NCBI GenBank assembly: GCA_030849465.1
Contig: JARVLF010000021.1
Span: 487,566 to 551,565 of the forward strand
Origin: Moesziomyces globuligerus
Taxonomy: Eukaryota > Basidiomycota > Ustilaginomycetes > Ustilaginales > Ustilaginaceae
Direction of reading: 5' to 3'
DNA: 64,000 nucleotides
The position numbers were made by a program, and so were the translations under genes. The notes beneath the pieces are model-generated. The model did no database searches. It was given only the letters and a program-made list of their open reading frames with translations, and was not told where the DNA came from. Shown here piece by piece: positions 21,001 through 29,133 of the stretch; within the stretch, counting starts at the first letter, position 1, and every line of letters begins with the position of its first letter.

Positions 21001-21834
21001 AAGACAAGCCCTTTCTTCCTGACTTACGGCGTCCACCCCCGCCTACCAACAGACGAAGCGGAGCCTCGGGCAATTGAGGCACCGGTAGCAGATGCCAAAC
21101 AACGGATACCAGAACTTCGGACTCAGCGACAACAGGCAGCACAGGCCGTACACAACCGAGCGGTCCAAGCCAAATTGATCTCGGATCAAAAGGTCAAGGC
21201 ACACACGCTGCAAGAGTCCGAATGGGTGCTAGTGCGGCACGAAAACCCGTACAAGTTTGAAGCAAAGTGGTTTGGCCCATATCAAATCCACTCACGGCAG
21301 ACACTTGGCACCTATCAGTTGAAGACGGTGGAAGGCCGCCTTCTTTCGGCACTGATACATGGAAATCGGCTAATTCCGGCGCACATACGAGAGGGTACGG
21401 ATGTACGGCAATTCTGGAACAACCCTCGGTTGCGACAGGCTTTCCTCTCGGCAGAACAGGATGGTATTGGGGGAGTTCAGCCTGCTTCGGATGAAGTAGA
21501 CAGGGATATTGAAGACACGGTAACTGCAGAGTATGGACAGTACCCGCAAGTGTCAATTCGGCAAATCATCCAAGCCGAACATTCTCAGAACTCCCAAGGT
21601 CTAGCAACTACGGCAGGCACGGTCCCTACGGAGCCGGAAACGGCAACTGAGCTGGACAGCTCAGCCAAAACGGCACTCCTACCTGTTGAAGATCCGTCTC
21701 GGATGGAGTCGGAACAGGATCCTGTCCCAGAACACCAGCCTCGGCGCAGTCGGCGCGCCAAACGGCGGCCTCGGACGGAACCAGTGGTCATCTCACAAGA
21801 TTCGGTAGTGTTCGGCACACCGCGGGAGTGTTGA
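17989..21834 (+). CDS. pol: Element I Pol (protease, RT, RNase H, integrase)
   Basis: Expressed as Gag-Pol by -1 frameshifting; there is no ATG at the start of the frame. Domains in order: aspartic protease with LVDSAASRAYIA (~18190, DSA rather than the common DTG/DSG); reverse transcriptase with FVPKKDGGW, MPFGLKNAPSVFQ and YLDD (19312-19323); RNase H with ETDASDWA (~19796); integrase with an HHCC zinc finger (HLGAE...CRTCPAC, ~20400-20490) and catalytic triad Asp 20587, Asp 20767, Glu 20875 (35 residues between the last two). A GPY-like region KFEAKWFGPYQIH follows. The C-terminus is a basic RR/KRR-rich tail without chromodomain. The frame is intact. Confidence 0.93.
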   Translation: MTGKRDRSAVVGATDDQNSPPRVESDDSIEADVVGLTLRLASLHDGCHERSTELPRIAVTLNGQNTDALVDSAASRAYIAKDFASLAKLRIEDATKEHKIVALPDGSAMTIEGRTTFSLNIDGHQYSATAMVINMTTAKLILGVQWLRQHRATVDFLSDEVVLHSDKGHVQNIPFCCRTTQDLHVTAPIIPNPQVEIISALQMQKVLKNGPDEAYMLLVRTQMDVWDANQINSIAEAASFQEMEDAGLKKILLDFSDVFRTEIPTDEVPEDIPSARQSHSEIIQTDSAPPKNIWSYRLTPSQLKEQETQVRSLLQQGLIRESSSPWGFPVLFVPKKDGGWQMCIDYRALNAVTVRNSYPLPRIQDCLDQLGSATVFSKIDLTSGYWQIRMHPSDIPKTAFNTQNGKFEFLVMPFGLKNAPSVFQTVINQVLRGCIGKFVIVYLDDILIYSSSLAEHREHVREVLMVLKTHRLYAKPSKCSFMKSEMEFCGHLIKDGCIRPLDSKLKVIQEWPRPTTVHELRSFLGLCSYYRRYGQSFAAITAPLYSLLSSANLPPDAERTGSKQSVRIGWNHQCTLAFGQVKDMLCSAPILRQPDTSRPFTIETDASDWAIGCVLLQDWQGKLHPVAFDGRKMIDAELRYPVHEKELLAIKHALRTWRHYIVNGHKITVVTDHQSLSCLPTTKIASKRLERWLAEFGEYDLDIRYCKGTENVVADAISRRSDFLSSLTEEPDNIPWILEYLRTNRLPDGDLGHQVQEDSTNYKLDADGRLLRIVDDRGTVALYTEPLHRQHFLSKIHDNYGHLGAEALLGIVHSRAWWPKINTDLEKFCRTCPACQVSARPRNGQERELAVVMAKSNIQPFERWGIDLIGILPKTAEGNQWIVTAIDYATGWPLAKALPDAKAWRIADFIYDEIYTTFGAPRELLSDNGENLIARVINILLRKMGTKHRLSTAYHPRTNGKVESFNGLLGRTLTKLMVGQSTRLWDTYLRQALFAARIRTHATAKTSPFFLTYGVHPRLPTDEAEPRAIEAPVADAKQRIPELRTQRQQAAQAVHNRAVQAKLISDQKVKAHTLQESEWVLVRHENPYKFEAKWFGPYQIHSRQTLGTYQLKTVEGRLLSALIHGNRLIPAHIREGTDVRQFWNNPRLRQAFLSAEQDGIGGVQPASDEVDRDIEDTVTAEYGQYPQVSIRQIIQAEHSQNSQGLATTAGTVPTEPETATELDSSAKTALLPVEDPSRMESEQDPVPEHQPRRSRRAKRRPRTEPVVISQDSVVFGTPREC
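17995..18050 (+). promoter_or_regulatory. -1 programmed ribosomal frameshift signal between gag and pol
   Basis: In gag frame the sequence reads G GGA AAC (17995-18001), a canonical X XXY YYZ slippery heptamer. After a 7-nt spacer, GTCGGCAGTAG (18009-18019) can pair with CTACTGACGAC (18026-18036) with one mismatch around the loop TTGGGG. Loop GGGG (18022-18025) can pair with CCCCC at 18046-18050, allowing an H-type pseudoknot. Pol is in exactly the -1 frame, which is open from 17989. The gag stop (18017-18019) lies inside the stem. Confidence 0.85.
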
Positions 21835-21884
21835 TTGACCTTCGGGTTCTTGTGGATTCCTTCGGCAGAGGTAAGTGCAACTAA

Positions 21885-22403
21885 TTACAGTTCAGGGAAC
21901 TCTTCGGTCAGTTCGGCCATAATGCGGCCAGCATTGTAGAGCTTTCGGACCTTGTTCAGCTCTTCGGTCATCTTGGTGACCCGTTCGGCAAGCTCGGGGA
22001 GCATTCGGCGTCCTTCTTCAGGAGTTCGGGGGATTTCGGCATAGGTCGGATCCTTTGCGGCCTTGGGAGGCTTGATTTCGGTAGTGGGCGGATCCCATTC
22101 GGTGATTTCGGCAACCTCGGCAGGCTTTCGGACTCCTTCGGCATACCATTCGGCCTTGAAGTGGGGATTTTTCTCCAGGAGCTTTTCCAGGTAAAGTGCC
22201 TTATGCTCTGCAGCCCTGAATGACGGTATCATGGCGTTGGCATTGCACCTAGAGTTGGCAGGGACACACCCAGTGCATTTCTTGTCAGCAGGGGCGATGG
22301 TGCATGGGACCTTTCGCTGGTTGCAGCGCCAACAAGGCAAAATGGAGGGCACGGCTGTGCTAGGCAGCGTTGTAGGAGTTGATTGAGTATGCGTACGGGC
22401 CAT
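21885..22403 (-). CDS. Antisense Zn(II)2Cys6-type protein in element I
   Basis: 172 residues from an ATG at 22403, antisense to the element, between the end of pol and the 3' LTR (ATG 107 bp from the LTR). Cysteines at residues 24, 27, 34, 43, 46 and 53 give C-x2-C-x6-C-x8-C-x2-C-x6-C, exactly the fungal binuclear zinc cluster consensus, with basic residues between the first cysteines (CNQRKVPC). The rest is Pro/Glu/Lys-rich with a helical C-terminus (AERVTKMTEELNKVRKLYNAG, possibly a short coiled coil for dimerisation). By analogy it would bind DNA, classically CGG triplets. That it is expressed, and what it controls, is inference. Confidence 0.7.
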   Translation of the reverse strand: MARTHTQSTPTTLPSTAVPSILPCWRCNQRKVPCTIAPADKKCTGCVPANSRCNANAMIPSFRAAEHKALYLEKLLEKNPHFKAEWYAEGVRKPAEVAEITEWDPPTTEIKPPKAAKDPTYAEIPRTPEEGRRMLPELAERVTKMTEELNKVRKLYNAGRIMAELTEEFPEL

Positions 22404-22496
22404 TTTGCGGTGAATGCGACGAAGCGGTGGTGGTTACTGACCAAACACACCCGGAGGGAATTTTTTGGAGCCGCAAATTTCCTCTAAGTCTGATTT

Positions 22497-22509
22497 GAGG
22501 GGGGGAGAG
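22497..22509 (+). other. Element I polypurine tract
   Basis: GAGGGGGGGAGAG is directly adjacent to the 3' LTR, the expected plus-strand primer site. Confidence 0.85.
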
Positions 22510-22596
22510 TGTGGCTGGGCACGCGAGCCCTTGGGATTTCCCCTGTAATTAGATCACGGACGCGTCTTGAATCCAAACATCGATCATCGAGCCACA
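22510..22596 (+). repeat. Element I 3' LTR (87 bp)
   Basis: Identical to the 5' LTR at 16705-16791. It is followed by CCCG, matching CCCG at 16701-16704. Confidence 0.95.
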
Positions 22597-23109
22597 CCCG
22601 GCAGGACGCGTGGCAGGCTGCCGGAACTCCGACTGCCGCCCGTTTGGATCGCAGAGCTCCACGTCGTCAGGTGCCTTGGCTTCGGATCAACCGAAACACC
22701 CTTCGCGCGACGACGCTGAGTCGATGTGGGCTGGACGGGATGCGTGTGATACAACAGGAGGAGCCGCATGTCACGCCAAGATGCTGGTTACTTGTCGGCT
22801 CGAGCGATACCGGAACCAGGTGCGGTGAGCTAGGATGCGGCCATGGAGGGCCATATTCAATTAGTGCAGTTCGGCCACGGAGCTGCATCGGCTGGCGCTC
22901 GCTCGCCTTTGAAAAAGTGCCTTCTCGCGGCTCGGCGAGTGGACCCTGAGATTGGAATTCACAGGCAGCCACGGGAGCGAGCGACCGTATGCGAGTCGGC
23001 TAGACATGCATCCCCCATAAAGGCCTGACTTGCTTCAAGAATTCCACCACTTCGCTCCTCAAAGCCCTTCTTCTTCATCCACATCCTCAAGCAACGACAC
23101 TTGGCAACG
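22597..23109. other. Intergenic region upstream of phosphomannomutase
   Basis: 513 bp with no supported gene. The last 70 bp are CT-rich. Confidence 0.5.
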
Positions 23110-24094
23110 ATGGGCTCACCTTACTCGGACCGCAAGCATCCTCGCGTCCTATGCCTCTTCGACGTGGACGGCACGCTCTCGCTCGCGCGCCAGACGATCA
23201 CGCCCGAGTTCAAGGCGCTCCTCGCAGCGCTGCGCACGCAGTGCGTCATCGGCGTCGTCGGCGGTAGCGACCTCAAAAAGGTGCGCGAACAGCTCCAGAT
23301 CAACGCCGCCGACTTTGTCACCGAGTTCGACTACGTCTTTGCCGAGAACGGCCTCACCGCCTTCCGCGACGGTCGCCAGCTCGCTTCCCAGAGCTTCATC
23401 GGCTGGCTCGGAGAGGAAAAGTACCAGAAGCTCGCCAAGTTCTGCCTCAAGTATATCGCCAACCTCGACATCCCCGTCATGCGGTAAGTAGACCACTTCC
23501 AGAACCTTGCCATCCGCTCAAAACAGATGCTGACGAGAAGCGGCTCTGTCGATTGCTTCATCAGCGGCACTTTCATCGAATTCAGGAACGGTATGATCAA
23601 CGTCTCGCCGATCGGCAGGAATGCCAGGTTAGTATCCATGATCCAGCTGCGTCTTACAACGACTCGACGCAGACTTCGAGCTAACTATTGCGCCCTGACA
23701 TCCACCTGGACACAACAGCATCGAGGAGCGTATCGAGTTCGAAAAGTACGACAAGATCCACAACATTCGCAGTGCGTTTGTCTCTGCGCTCAAGAAAGAG
23801 TTTGGCGACTACGGCCTGACTTTCTCGGTCGGCGGCCAGATCTCGTTCGACGTCTTCCCGCAAGGCTGGGACAAGACGTATGCGTTGCGCAACGTAGCCA
23901 TCGACGGTGGCAAGGTCGAGGGCAGCACCACAGCCAAAGACCTGGGCTGGGACGAGATCCACTTCTTCGGCGACAAGACTTACGTGGGCGGCAACGACAA
24001 CGAGATCTTTGAGGACTCGAGAACCACCGGTCACACTGTCAAGAACCCACAAGACACGATGGACCAGCTGAGGCAGCTCTTTGAGCTCCCGTGA
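23110..24094 (+). CDS. SEC53: Phosphomannomutase (mannose-6-P to mannose-1-P)
   Basis: Cytosolic enzyme supplying mannose-1-phosphate for GDP-mannose, needed for protein glycosylation and cell-wall mannan. Three exons: 23110-23483, 23565-23627, 23719-24094, giving 270 residues, the usual length. Introns are 81 and 91 bp with donors GTAAGT and GTTAGT, branch-like CTGAC/CTAAC and CAG acceptors. Motifs: FDVDGTL with nucleophile Asp18 and Asp20 (HAD superfamily), [27 protein letters not shown] across exons 2-3, [16 protein letters not shown], and the Mg-binding [15 protein letters not shown] near the C-terminus. The splice phases restore exactly this sequence. Confidence 0.95.
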
Positions 24095-24510
24095 CTAGGC
24101 TCTTTGTTGTAATGAAGACGAGCTCCTTCGACCACACGTTACCCGCAACCAGACAGACGCAATCGGCCACGAGCCTTATCGCTGCATGTGTCTTGCATGT
24201 GAGAGATGGAGTCTTTCCGGCACGTTCATGCTCTCAAGCCACTAGTCGGCGGAGGCTGCAGAAGCAAAGTTTCGGTGCAATGGGAGTAGCCGAAGCTTAG
24301 CGTCCGTGCGAAACGGCGCTTCCCGGTTGCGGGAGCGGAAGAGACCGGAGATTTGAATTTGTTAGACCGTGGCTGGTAGTCTTTGGTAAGGCGGCGTTGG
24401 CCGAGATCCGCGTTTGTGATTTTTTTGGCTCAAGAGCAATCTTCGGCTTCATGACCCTGCTGACCGTTCACTCGCCACCTATCCACTCCACACTCATAGA
24501 CGGGGCAGCG
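24095..24510. other. Intergenic region upstream of heme lyase
   Basis: 416 bp with no gene. The frame of the next gene is open through part of it, including an in-frame ATG at 24451. Confidence 0.5.
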
Positions 24511-25413
24511 ATGTGGCCATTCAGCTCCTCCTCCTCCTCGGCATCGACTGCGGCGTCTGCGGACAAGTGTCCTGTGGACGAGGAGACACGCCAAGCATGG
24601 CTTCGGGCGAACCCGGGCAAGGCGCATCCTTTCCAGCCGGACACGTCGAGTGCCACCTCGTCAGCGCCTCAGCCAGGCGCGCAGGAGCATCAGGCGCAGG
24701 CCGGACCATCTCGACCTCGATACGACGACGAATCGCGTCTGTCTACTGAGCGGGAGATCTCGTCGATTCCACGCAGCTACTCGCGGCTAGCGAATCCGAC
24801 GGCGGCGCAGGCGGCGCAACCTGCGAGTACACCGTCGCCGACGGACGGCGAGGATACGGATGGCAAGTGGGTGTATCCCTCTGCAAAGCAGTTCTACAAT
24901 GCGATGAAGCGCAAGAATCAGAATCCGCAGGTGGCGGATATGGACGTGGTGGTGCCGATCCACAATGCGGTCAACGAACAGGCCTGGCGTCAGATCCTCG
25001 CGTGGGAGCGCATGTGGTCCGCACATCCCAACCCCTCCGACGCAGATACCAAGCTCGTCTCGTTCAAAGGAAGGCCCCGTGATCTAACGTGGCGTGCGTG
25101 GCTCAACACCCTGGCAGGATACCAGCAACCGTTCGATAGACACGACTGGACCGTAGAACGCACCGACGGTCATCAGGTTCGCTACATCATCGATTTTTAC
25201 ACGGGCAGAACACAACCTTCCGACAGCGCACCCGCGTCGCAGAACAGCGAGCGCAAGATCGCAGACAGCTTTGGCGCAGCTGCCCAGTCCAGAGCAGGCC
25301 TCAGCTTCTACCTCGATGTCCGCCCCGCGCCGTCGACGTTAGAGGGACTCGCAATGAGGTCGACGCGCACGTTCAAAAAGTACTTTGGAGAACCCGGTTC
25401 TGCGCCCTCGTAG
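24511..25413 (+). CDS. CYC3: Cytochrome c heme lyase (holocytochrome c synthase)
   Basis: 300 residues from ATG 24511 (MWPFSS). It attaches heme to apocytochrome c in the mitochondrial intermembrane space. A Cys-Pro heme-regulatory motif, DKCPV, lies at residues 18-22. Family blocks are WVYPSAKQFYNAMKRKN, IHNAVNEQAWRQILAWE (with the His that ligands heme), FKGRPRDLTWRAWL, FDRHDWTVER, RYIIDFYTG and LDVRPAPSTLEG. A Ser/Ala/Pro linker (~residues 50-110) separates the CP motif from the core. An in-frame ATG 60 bp upstream would add 20 residues, but MWPF followed by the CP motif looks like the natural start. It could equally be the cytochrome c1 lyase paralogue. Confidence 0.9.
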   Translation: MWPFSSSSSSASTAASADKCPVDEETRQAWLRANPGKAHPFQPDTSSATSSAPQPGAQEHQAQAGPSRPRYDDESRLSTEREISSIPRSYSRLANPTAAQAAQPASTPSPTDGEDTDGKWVYPSAKQFYNAMKRKNQNPQVADMDVVVPIHNAVNEQAWRQILAWERMWSAHPNPSDADTKLVSFKGRPRDLTWRAWLNTLAGYQQPFDRHDWTVERTDGHQVRYIIDFYTGRTQPSDSAPASQNSERKIADSFGAAAQSRAGLSFYLDVRPAPSTLEGLAMRSTRTFKKYFGEPGSAPS

Positions 25414-25775
25414 GCTTACACCACCCATCATAACAAGTGACATTTTCCAAATCTTGGGCTTAGCATCTACACGGTCGAGGACTATTCGTGTTCGGAGGAG
25501 AGCAAACGATGCGAGCTATTCGGTGGAGACGATACGCTTCTTGCCAGGCCGCATGGCTCGCTGTAATCGCAGCATTGCTGGTGCGACAGAAGACGACTTG
25601 TCTCCAAGGGAGAGCGTTGTCCTTGCTCGTGGCGATTGACTTGATCGAAGCTTCTCATGCTCCCGTCGGAAGTGCGAAAGAGACCAGGCGGGGCTTGAAC
25701 TCCATATTTGTGCGATGGTATTGCTCGATCAAGGAAACTAGAAGTACATGTGGTGGGTGAAGGGGGCGAGACAGG
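25414..25775. other. Intergenic region between heme lyase and permease
   Basis: 362 bp between convergent genes with nothing recognised. It presumably holds both 3' UTRs. Confidence 0.5.
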
Positions 25776-27335
25776 TCAGGCTACGGCGGAGCCTTTGCCG
25801 ATGCGCTGTGCAAGGACGGCGCCGCTGGGACCTGCATAGCTGCCCCTACCCCAGGTGACGAAACCGACCGAGGACAAGACAAGGACGCCGACGAGGATGA
25901 CGCTGGACCAGTTCATCGTATTCGCCTCGGGAGGGTAGACGGTGGGGAAGCAGAAGAAGACGCCAAAGACGAGCATGTAGAGCATGGCGATGATGTTGAC
26001 CGTCCAGCCGATCGGAGCCGAGAGGCGGTAGGGACCGCTATGCTCGATGTAGCGGTGGTTGAGCATAAAGGCGCCGATGACCATTGCATAGCAGGCAAAG
26101 AAGAGGATCGTCAGTGCCGAGAGGAACGAGTTGAAGGCGGTGATGCTGCCGAGGTAGATAACGCCGATGCAACTCGAAACAAAGGTGCACAGGAGGAGCG
26201 ACTGCACGGGCACGTGGAGCGAGCTCGACATGCGCGAAAAGACCGAAGGCACCACGAGGCCTCCATCGCGTGCAAACGCCCACGCGACTCGACTCGCCAC
26301 CGTCACCGAGGTCACTGCACCGTACAGCGAGAGGATGATCATGAAGAGCGAGAGCACCACCGTAGCGCCGTTGGACTGCGTCGCATTCTTGATGATCTGG
26401 ATGTAGGGTACGCCAGTGGCGCTACCCAGAACACCGTCGATGTCGACGATGGAAAACATGAAGCAGAGCGTGACAAAGAGGCCGGTGACCGTGCCGATGA
26501 GCACGGAAAAGACCATCGCCTTGGGCACGTTCTTCTCGGGCTCGATCGTCTCCTCCGAGAGATGACTGGGCGAGTCGATGAGGATAAACGCACCCGAGGT
26601 GGCCACCTGACCGATGCACCATGCGAGGCCGTTGGAGCTCCATCCAGTCGCGTTGATGATGTCGACAAAGACGAACCTCGCCGGTTGGTGCGAGGGCGCA
26701 CTCGCGGCCACGGTGATGCTGAGCACAAAGCAGCCGAGGAAGAAGGTGACGAGACCGACCTTGTCGAGCGCGGGCATGATCTTGACCGCAAACACGTTGA
26801 CCACGAGGCCGATGATCAAGACGACCTGAAGGAGGAGCCAGGTGTGCCACTGCTTGATGACGAAGTCAGGATGGTAGAGCACGGCAAGCGCGAGCACCTG
26901 CTGTGCCACAAGAGAGGCCCAAGTGGTAGCCGTCACGATCCATGCAAACGTGTTGAGCCAGGCGGTGGTCCAGGCGACAAACTTGCGGCTCGACTTGGAC
27001 GACGACTCGTACGCCCAGTCCAGAACGCCACCTGCGGTGGGATAGGCCGAGGCCAGCTCGGCGAGGGAGAGCGCGATGCAGAGGATGCAGAATGCGCACA
27101 GGAACGTGCCCCAGAAGAGACCAGGAGGGCCGCCGACGCCGAGCACGGTGGTCATGGTCACAATCTGGCCCGCCCAGTAGCCGGCGCCGAGCAGACCGAC
27201 GCCGAGAAGAGGCATGAGACCGAATTGCCGGATGAGCGGCTCGCTCGAGGCCTCATGCTCGGGACTGCCATAGCTGACCACGTCGGTCGAGTGGTTGTGG
27301 GGCTCTGCTGCTTTCTTTTCGAAGGAATCAGGCAT
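25776..27335 (-). CDS. APC-superfamily amino acid/choline/GABA permease
   Basis: 519 residues, single exon. A hydrophilic N-terminus (~40 residues) is followed by about 12 hydrophobic membrane spans. Features typical of the fungal amino acid-choline transporter branch are FGLMPLLGVGLLGAGYWAG, SLAELASAYPTAGGVLDWAY, the long loop before GWSSNGLAW, DSPSHLSEETIEPEKNVPKAM (the conserved SEE...P region after span 6), SRVAWAFARDGG and a final HRYIEHSGPYRLS. It would import a nitrogenous solute by proton symport at the plasma membrane; substrate (GABA, choline or another amino acid) cannot be assigned. Codon use matches its neighbours. Confidence 0.88.
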   Translation of the reverse strand: MPDSFEKKAAEPHNHSTDVVSYGSPEHEASSEPLIRQFGLMPLLGVGLLGAGYWAGQIVTMTTVLGVGGPPGLFWGTFLCAFCILCIALSLAELASAYPTAGGVLDWAYESSSKSSRKFVAWTTAWLNTFAWIVTATTWASLVAQQVLALAVLYHPDFVIKQWHTWLLLQVVLIIGLVVNVFAVKIMPALDKVGLVTFFLGCFVLSITVAASAPSHQPARFVFVDIINATGWSSNGLAWCIGQVATSGAFILIDSPSHLSEETIEPEKNVPKAMVFSVLIGTVTGLFVTLCFMFSIVDIDGVLGSATGVPYIQIIKNATQSNGATVVLSLFMIILSLYGAVTSVTVASRVAWAFARDGGLVVPSVFSRMSSSLHVPVQSLLLCTFVSSCIGVIYLGSITAFNSFLSALTILFFACYAMVIGAFMLNHRYIEHSGPYRLSAPIGWTVNIIAMLYMLVFGVFFCFPTVYPPEANTMNWSSVILVGVLVLSSVGFVTWGRGSYAGPSGAVLAQRIGKGSAVA

Positions 27336-29133
27336 GGCGAAAGAACGCGGCGCGGCCGTTGAGGTTGGATGTTGTTGGAAGCCGGAAGCGGAGAGGCGAG
27401 AGGCGAAAGGCTCGCGGACGGAAAGGGAGGAGTTGCGAAGGACAAGGACAAGGGTCGCGGAAAAGGGAGTGCGGGGCGTGGCGGCTATCGGCGATATATA
27501 CCACTCTCACGACGGGCGGGAGGCAGGTCGCCTTGAGCGGCTCAGGGAGGCCGGAAGGGTGAGTGCACGACGGACAAGGAGCGGCATATTGGCAGCCGAG
27601 GACACGATGCTAGCTGCAGAAAGTGCGTATCGGAGACAGGGCATAGGACTGGAGTACAGGGGCGAGCGCGATCTGTGGTCGGGCACATACATGCGCGGCA
27701 GAGCGGCATGGGACGCGGGTTGAGATTCATTGCGGAGCTCAATTCGATAGGGCGAATGTTGGAGGTGGAGGAGAAGCTGCAACTGCCGGGCGAGCCTATG
27801 CTGACTGCGGAAGTAAGTGGTATCTGATCCTCGAAGAGTAGCCATGAAGATACGGAAGAACCAGTGCAACCGAGCCGGACGCGGGCCCGGAGAGGCGCCA
27901 GAGGGCACAAGGGCCCACCACCGCCACCCAAAATCCCGTGTAACATCGGAGCCAGGCATGCAGATGAGCTGCACAGGGTTCAAGTGATCTCGTGTTCAGG
28001 AGGACGGCCATGGCGCGTTCTCGCCGCGCAGACAATGAACAGCGGTCTCCCGTGGCGGTCCTGTGGAAGGCAGAGGCAGCGCTGGTGCGGTCGCGAACCA
28101 GCGGGTCAGCGGCCCAAGTTGTCAAGCCCCCGCGCTAGGCAACAGTGCCGGCGGGCAAACAAGACTGGCGAGCAGGATGTGTGGGGAGCATGACCAGTCT
28201 CACCGCGCCAACCGCGGCAACGTGGACTGCGAGCCCAGGGTCCGTCGCTTGCATTCGCAGTCTAAAATCGAGGCCACTGCAAGCGCGATAGCCGCGCCTA
28301 TCTGGCTGGCTTCTGCCCCGCTATCAGGGCCATCCACCTGTGTTGGACCATCCTCGGCTGATCCACACGGGCAAACCTGGCTTCCTGCCTCCAGTCACAA
28401 GACTGGTCGCGCGATAAAGCGCTTTCACGTCAGACACAGCAGCAGTAGCTGTCCGCGTTTGCCGCCCTTGCCGCGCAGGCATTCGATCCGAGTTGCCACT
28501 TGCATCCACGTTGACAGTCGCACTGGTACAAGCGCTGTTGTATCTCCATTCCTGAGTGGTGCGACATGTCGCCGTCGTCGCGACCTCTCAACGTCCTCGT
28601 TGTGGCTGGCTGGATGAGAGGCTGGGAGCCAAGACGTCCTCGCTGTGTCACTGTCAAGGTCTGAGCCTCTCGTCGCCTTCGCTAGGAAGCAACGATCACC
28701 GTCACAGTGGCTGTATAGCCCAACAAGGCTTCCGGAACGAAGGCATGCTACTGTACTTTTGCCGAACTGGCCTTGTCTGACAGCCGCATCTCGGCCCAAG
28801 CATCTGTGGTCTCATGCTGGCAAACCAAGCAGCGGGTGGGCTAGCCGAGCTCCTGGGCCCTCTCACTCCTCTGTTCTCTCATCCCATCAACACTCATGGG
28901 GCAGAGTGGCTTTATTCTGTGACTTGCTGGACCGCTTGGGCCATCATTGCACTCGGGTTGTACAGGCGCGGGGGGTACATACGTTCTGCTCTGCCCTCTC
29001 TCGGATCCCGTGCCAAGCAGATGGCGTATTTTGCCTTAAATGGAGCTCGGACTGAGCGGGGCATATAGGTATCCGTCCATCCTGCTCATTGACTGGCGCC
29101 AAACTCTCGCCTGACACAGGATCTCCGCGCAAA
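27336..29133. other. Intergenic region between permease and secreted protein
   Basis: About 1.8 kb. ORFs of up to 184 codons lack any recognisable feature and overlap in several frames, so none is called. It contains divergent promoters, including a TATA-like box for the permease. Confidence 0.5.
27494..27500 (-). promoter_or_regulatory. TATA-like box of permease gene
   Basis: On the minus strand TATATAT lies about 160 bp upstream of the permease ATG. It is a candidate only. Confidence 0.35.

Larger units (their letters stand above)
16705..22596 (+). mobile_element. Element I: complete Ty3/gypsy LTR retrotransposon
   Basis: 5,892 bp, bounded by two identical 87-bp LTRs (TGTGGCTGGG...GAGCCACA). 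CCCG lies immediately outside each end as a 4-bp target duplication. Inside are a primer-binding site, gag, pol in the -1 frame, an antisense zinc-cluster ORF and a polypurine tract. All coding frames are open, and LTR identity implies a recent insertion. It sits between MRE11 and the phosphomannomutase gene without breaking either. No chromodomain is present at the end of pol. CpG sites are strikingly concentrated in CGG/CCG contexts compared with the host genes. Confidence 0.95.

Noticed and set aside
21871..21890. Mini-intron-like string with GTAAGT donor, CTAAT and ACAG just after element I pol
   Set aside because: Only 20 nt from GT to AG, too short for spliceosomal removal, and no frame benefits from its removal.
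26040..27362. 440-codon highly charged frame opposite the permease
   Set aside because: Its Asp/Glu/His/Arg composition is the reverse reading of hydrophobic transmembrane codons.
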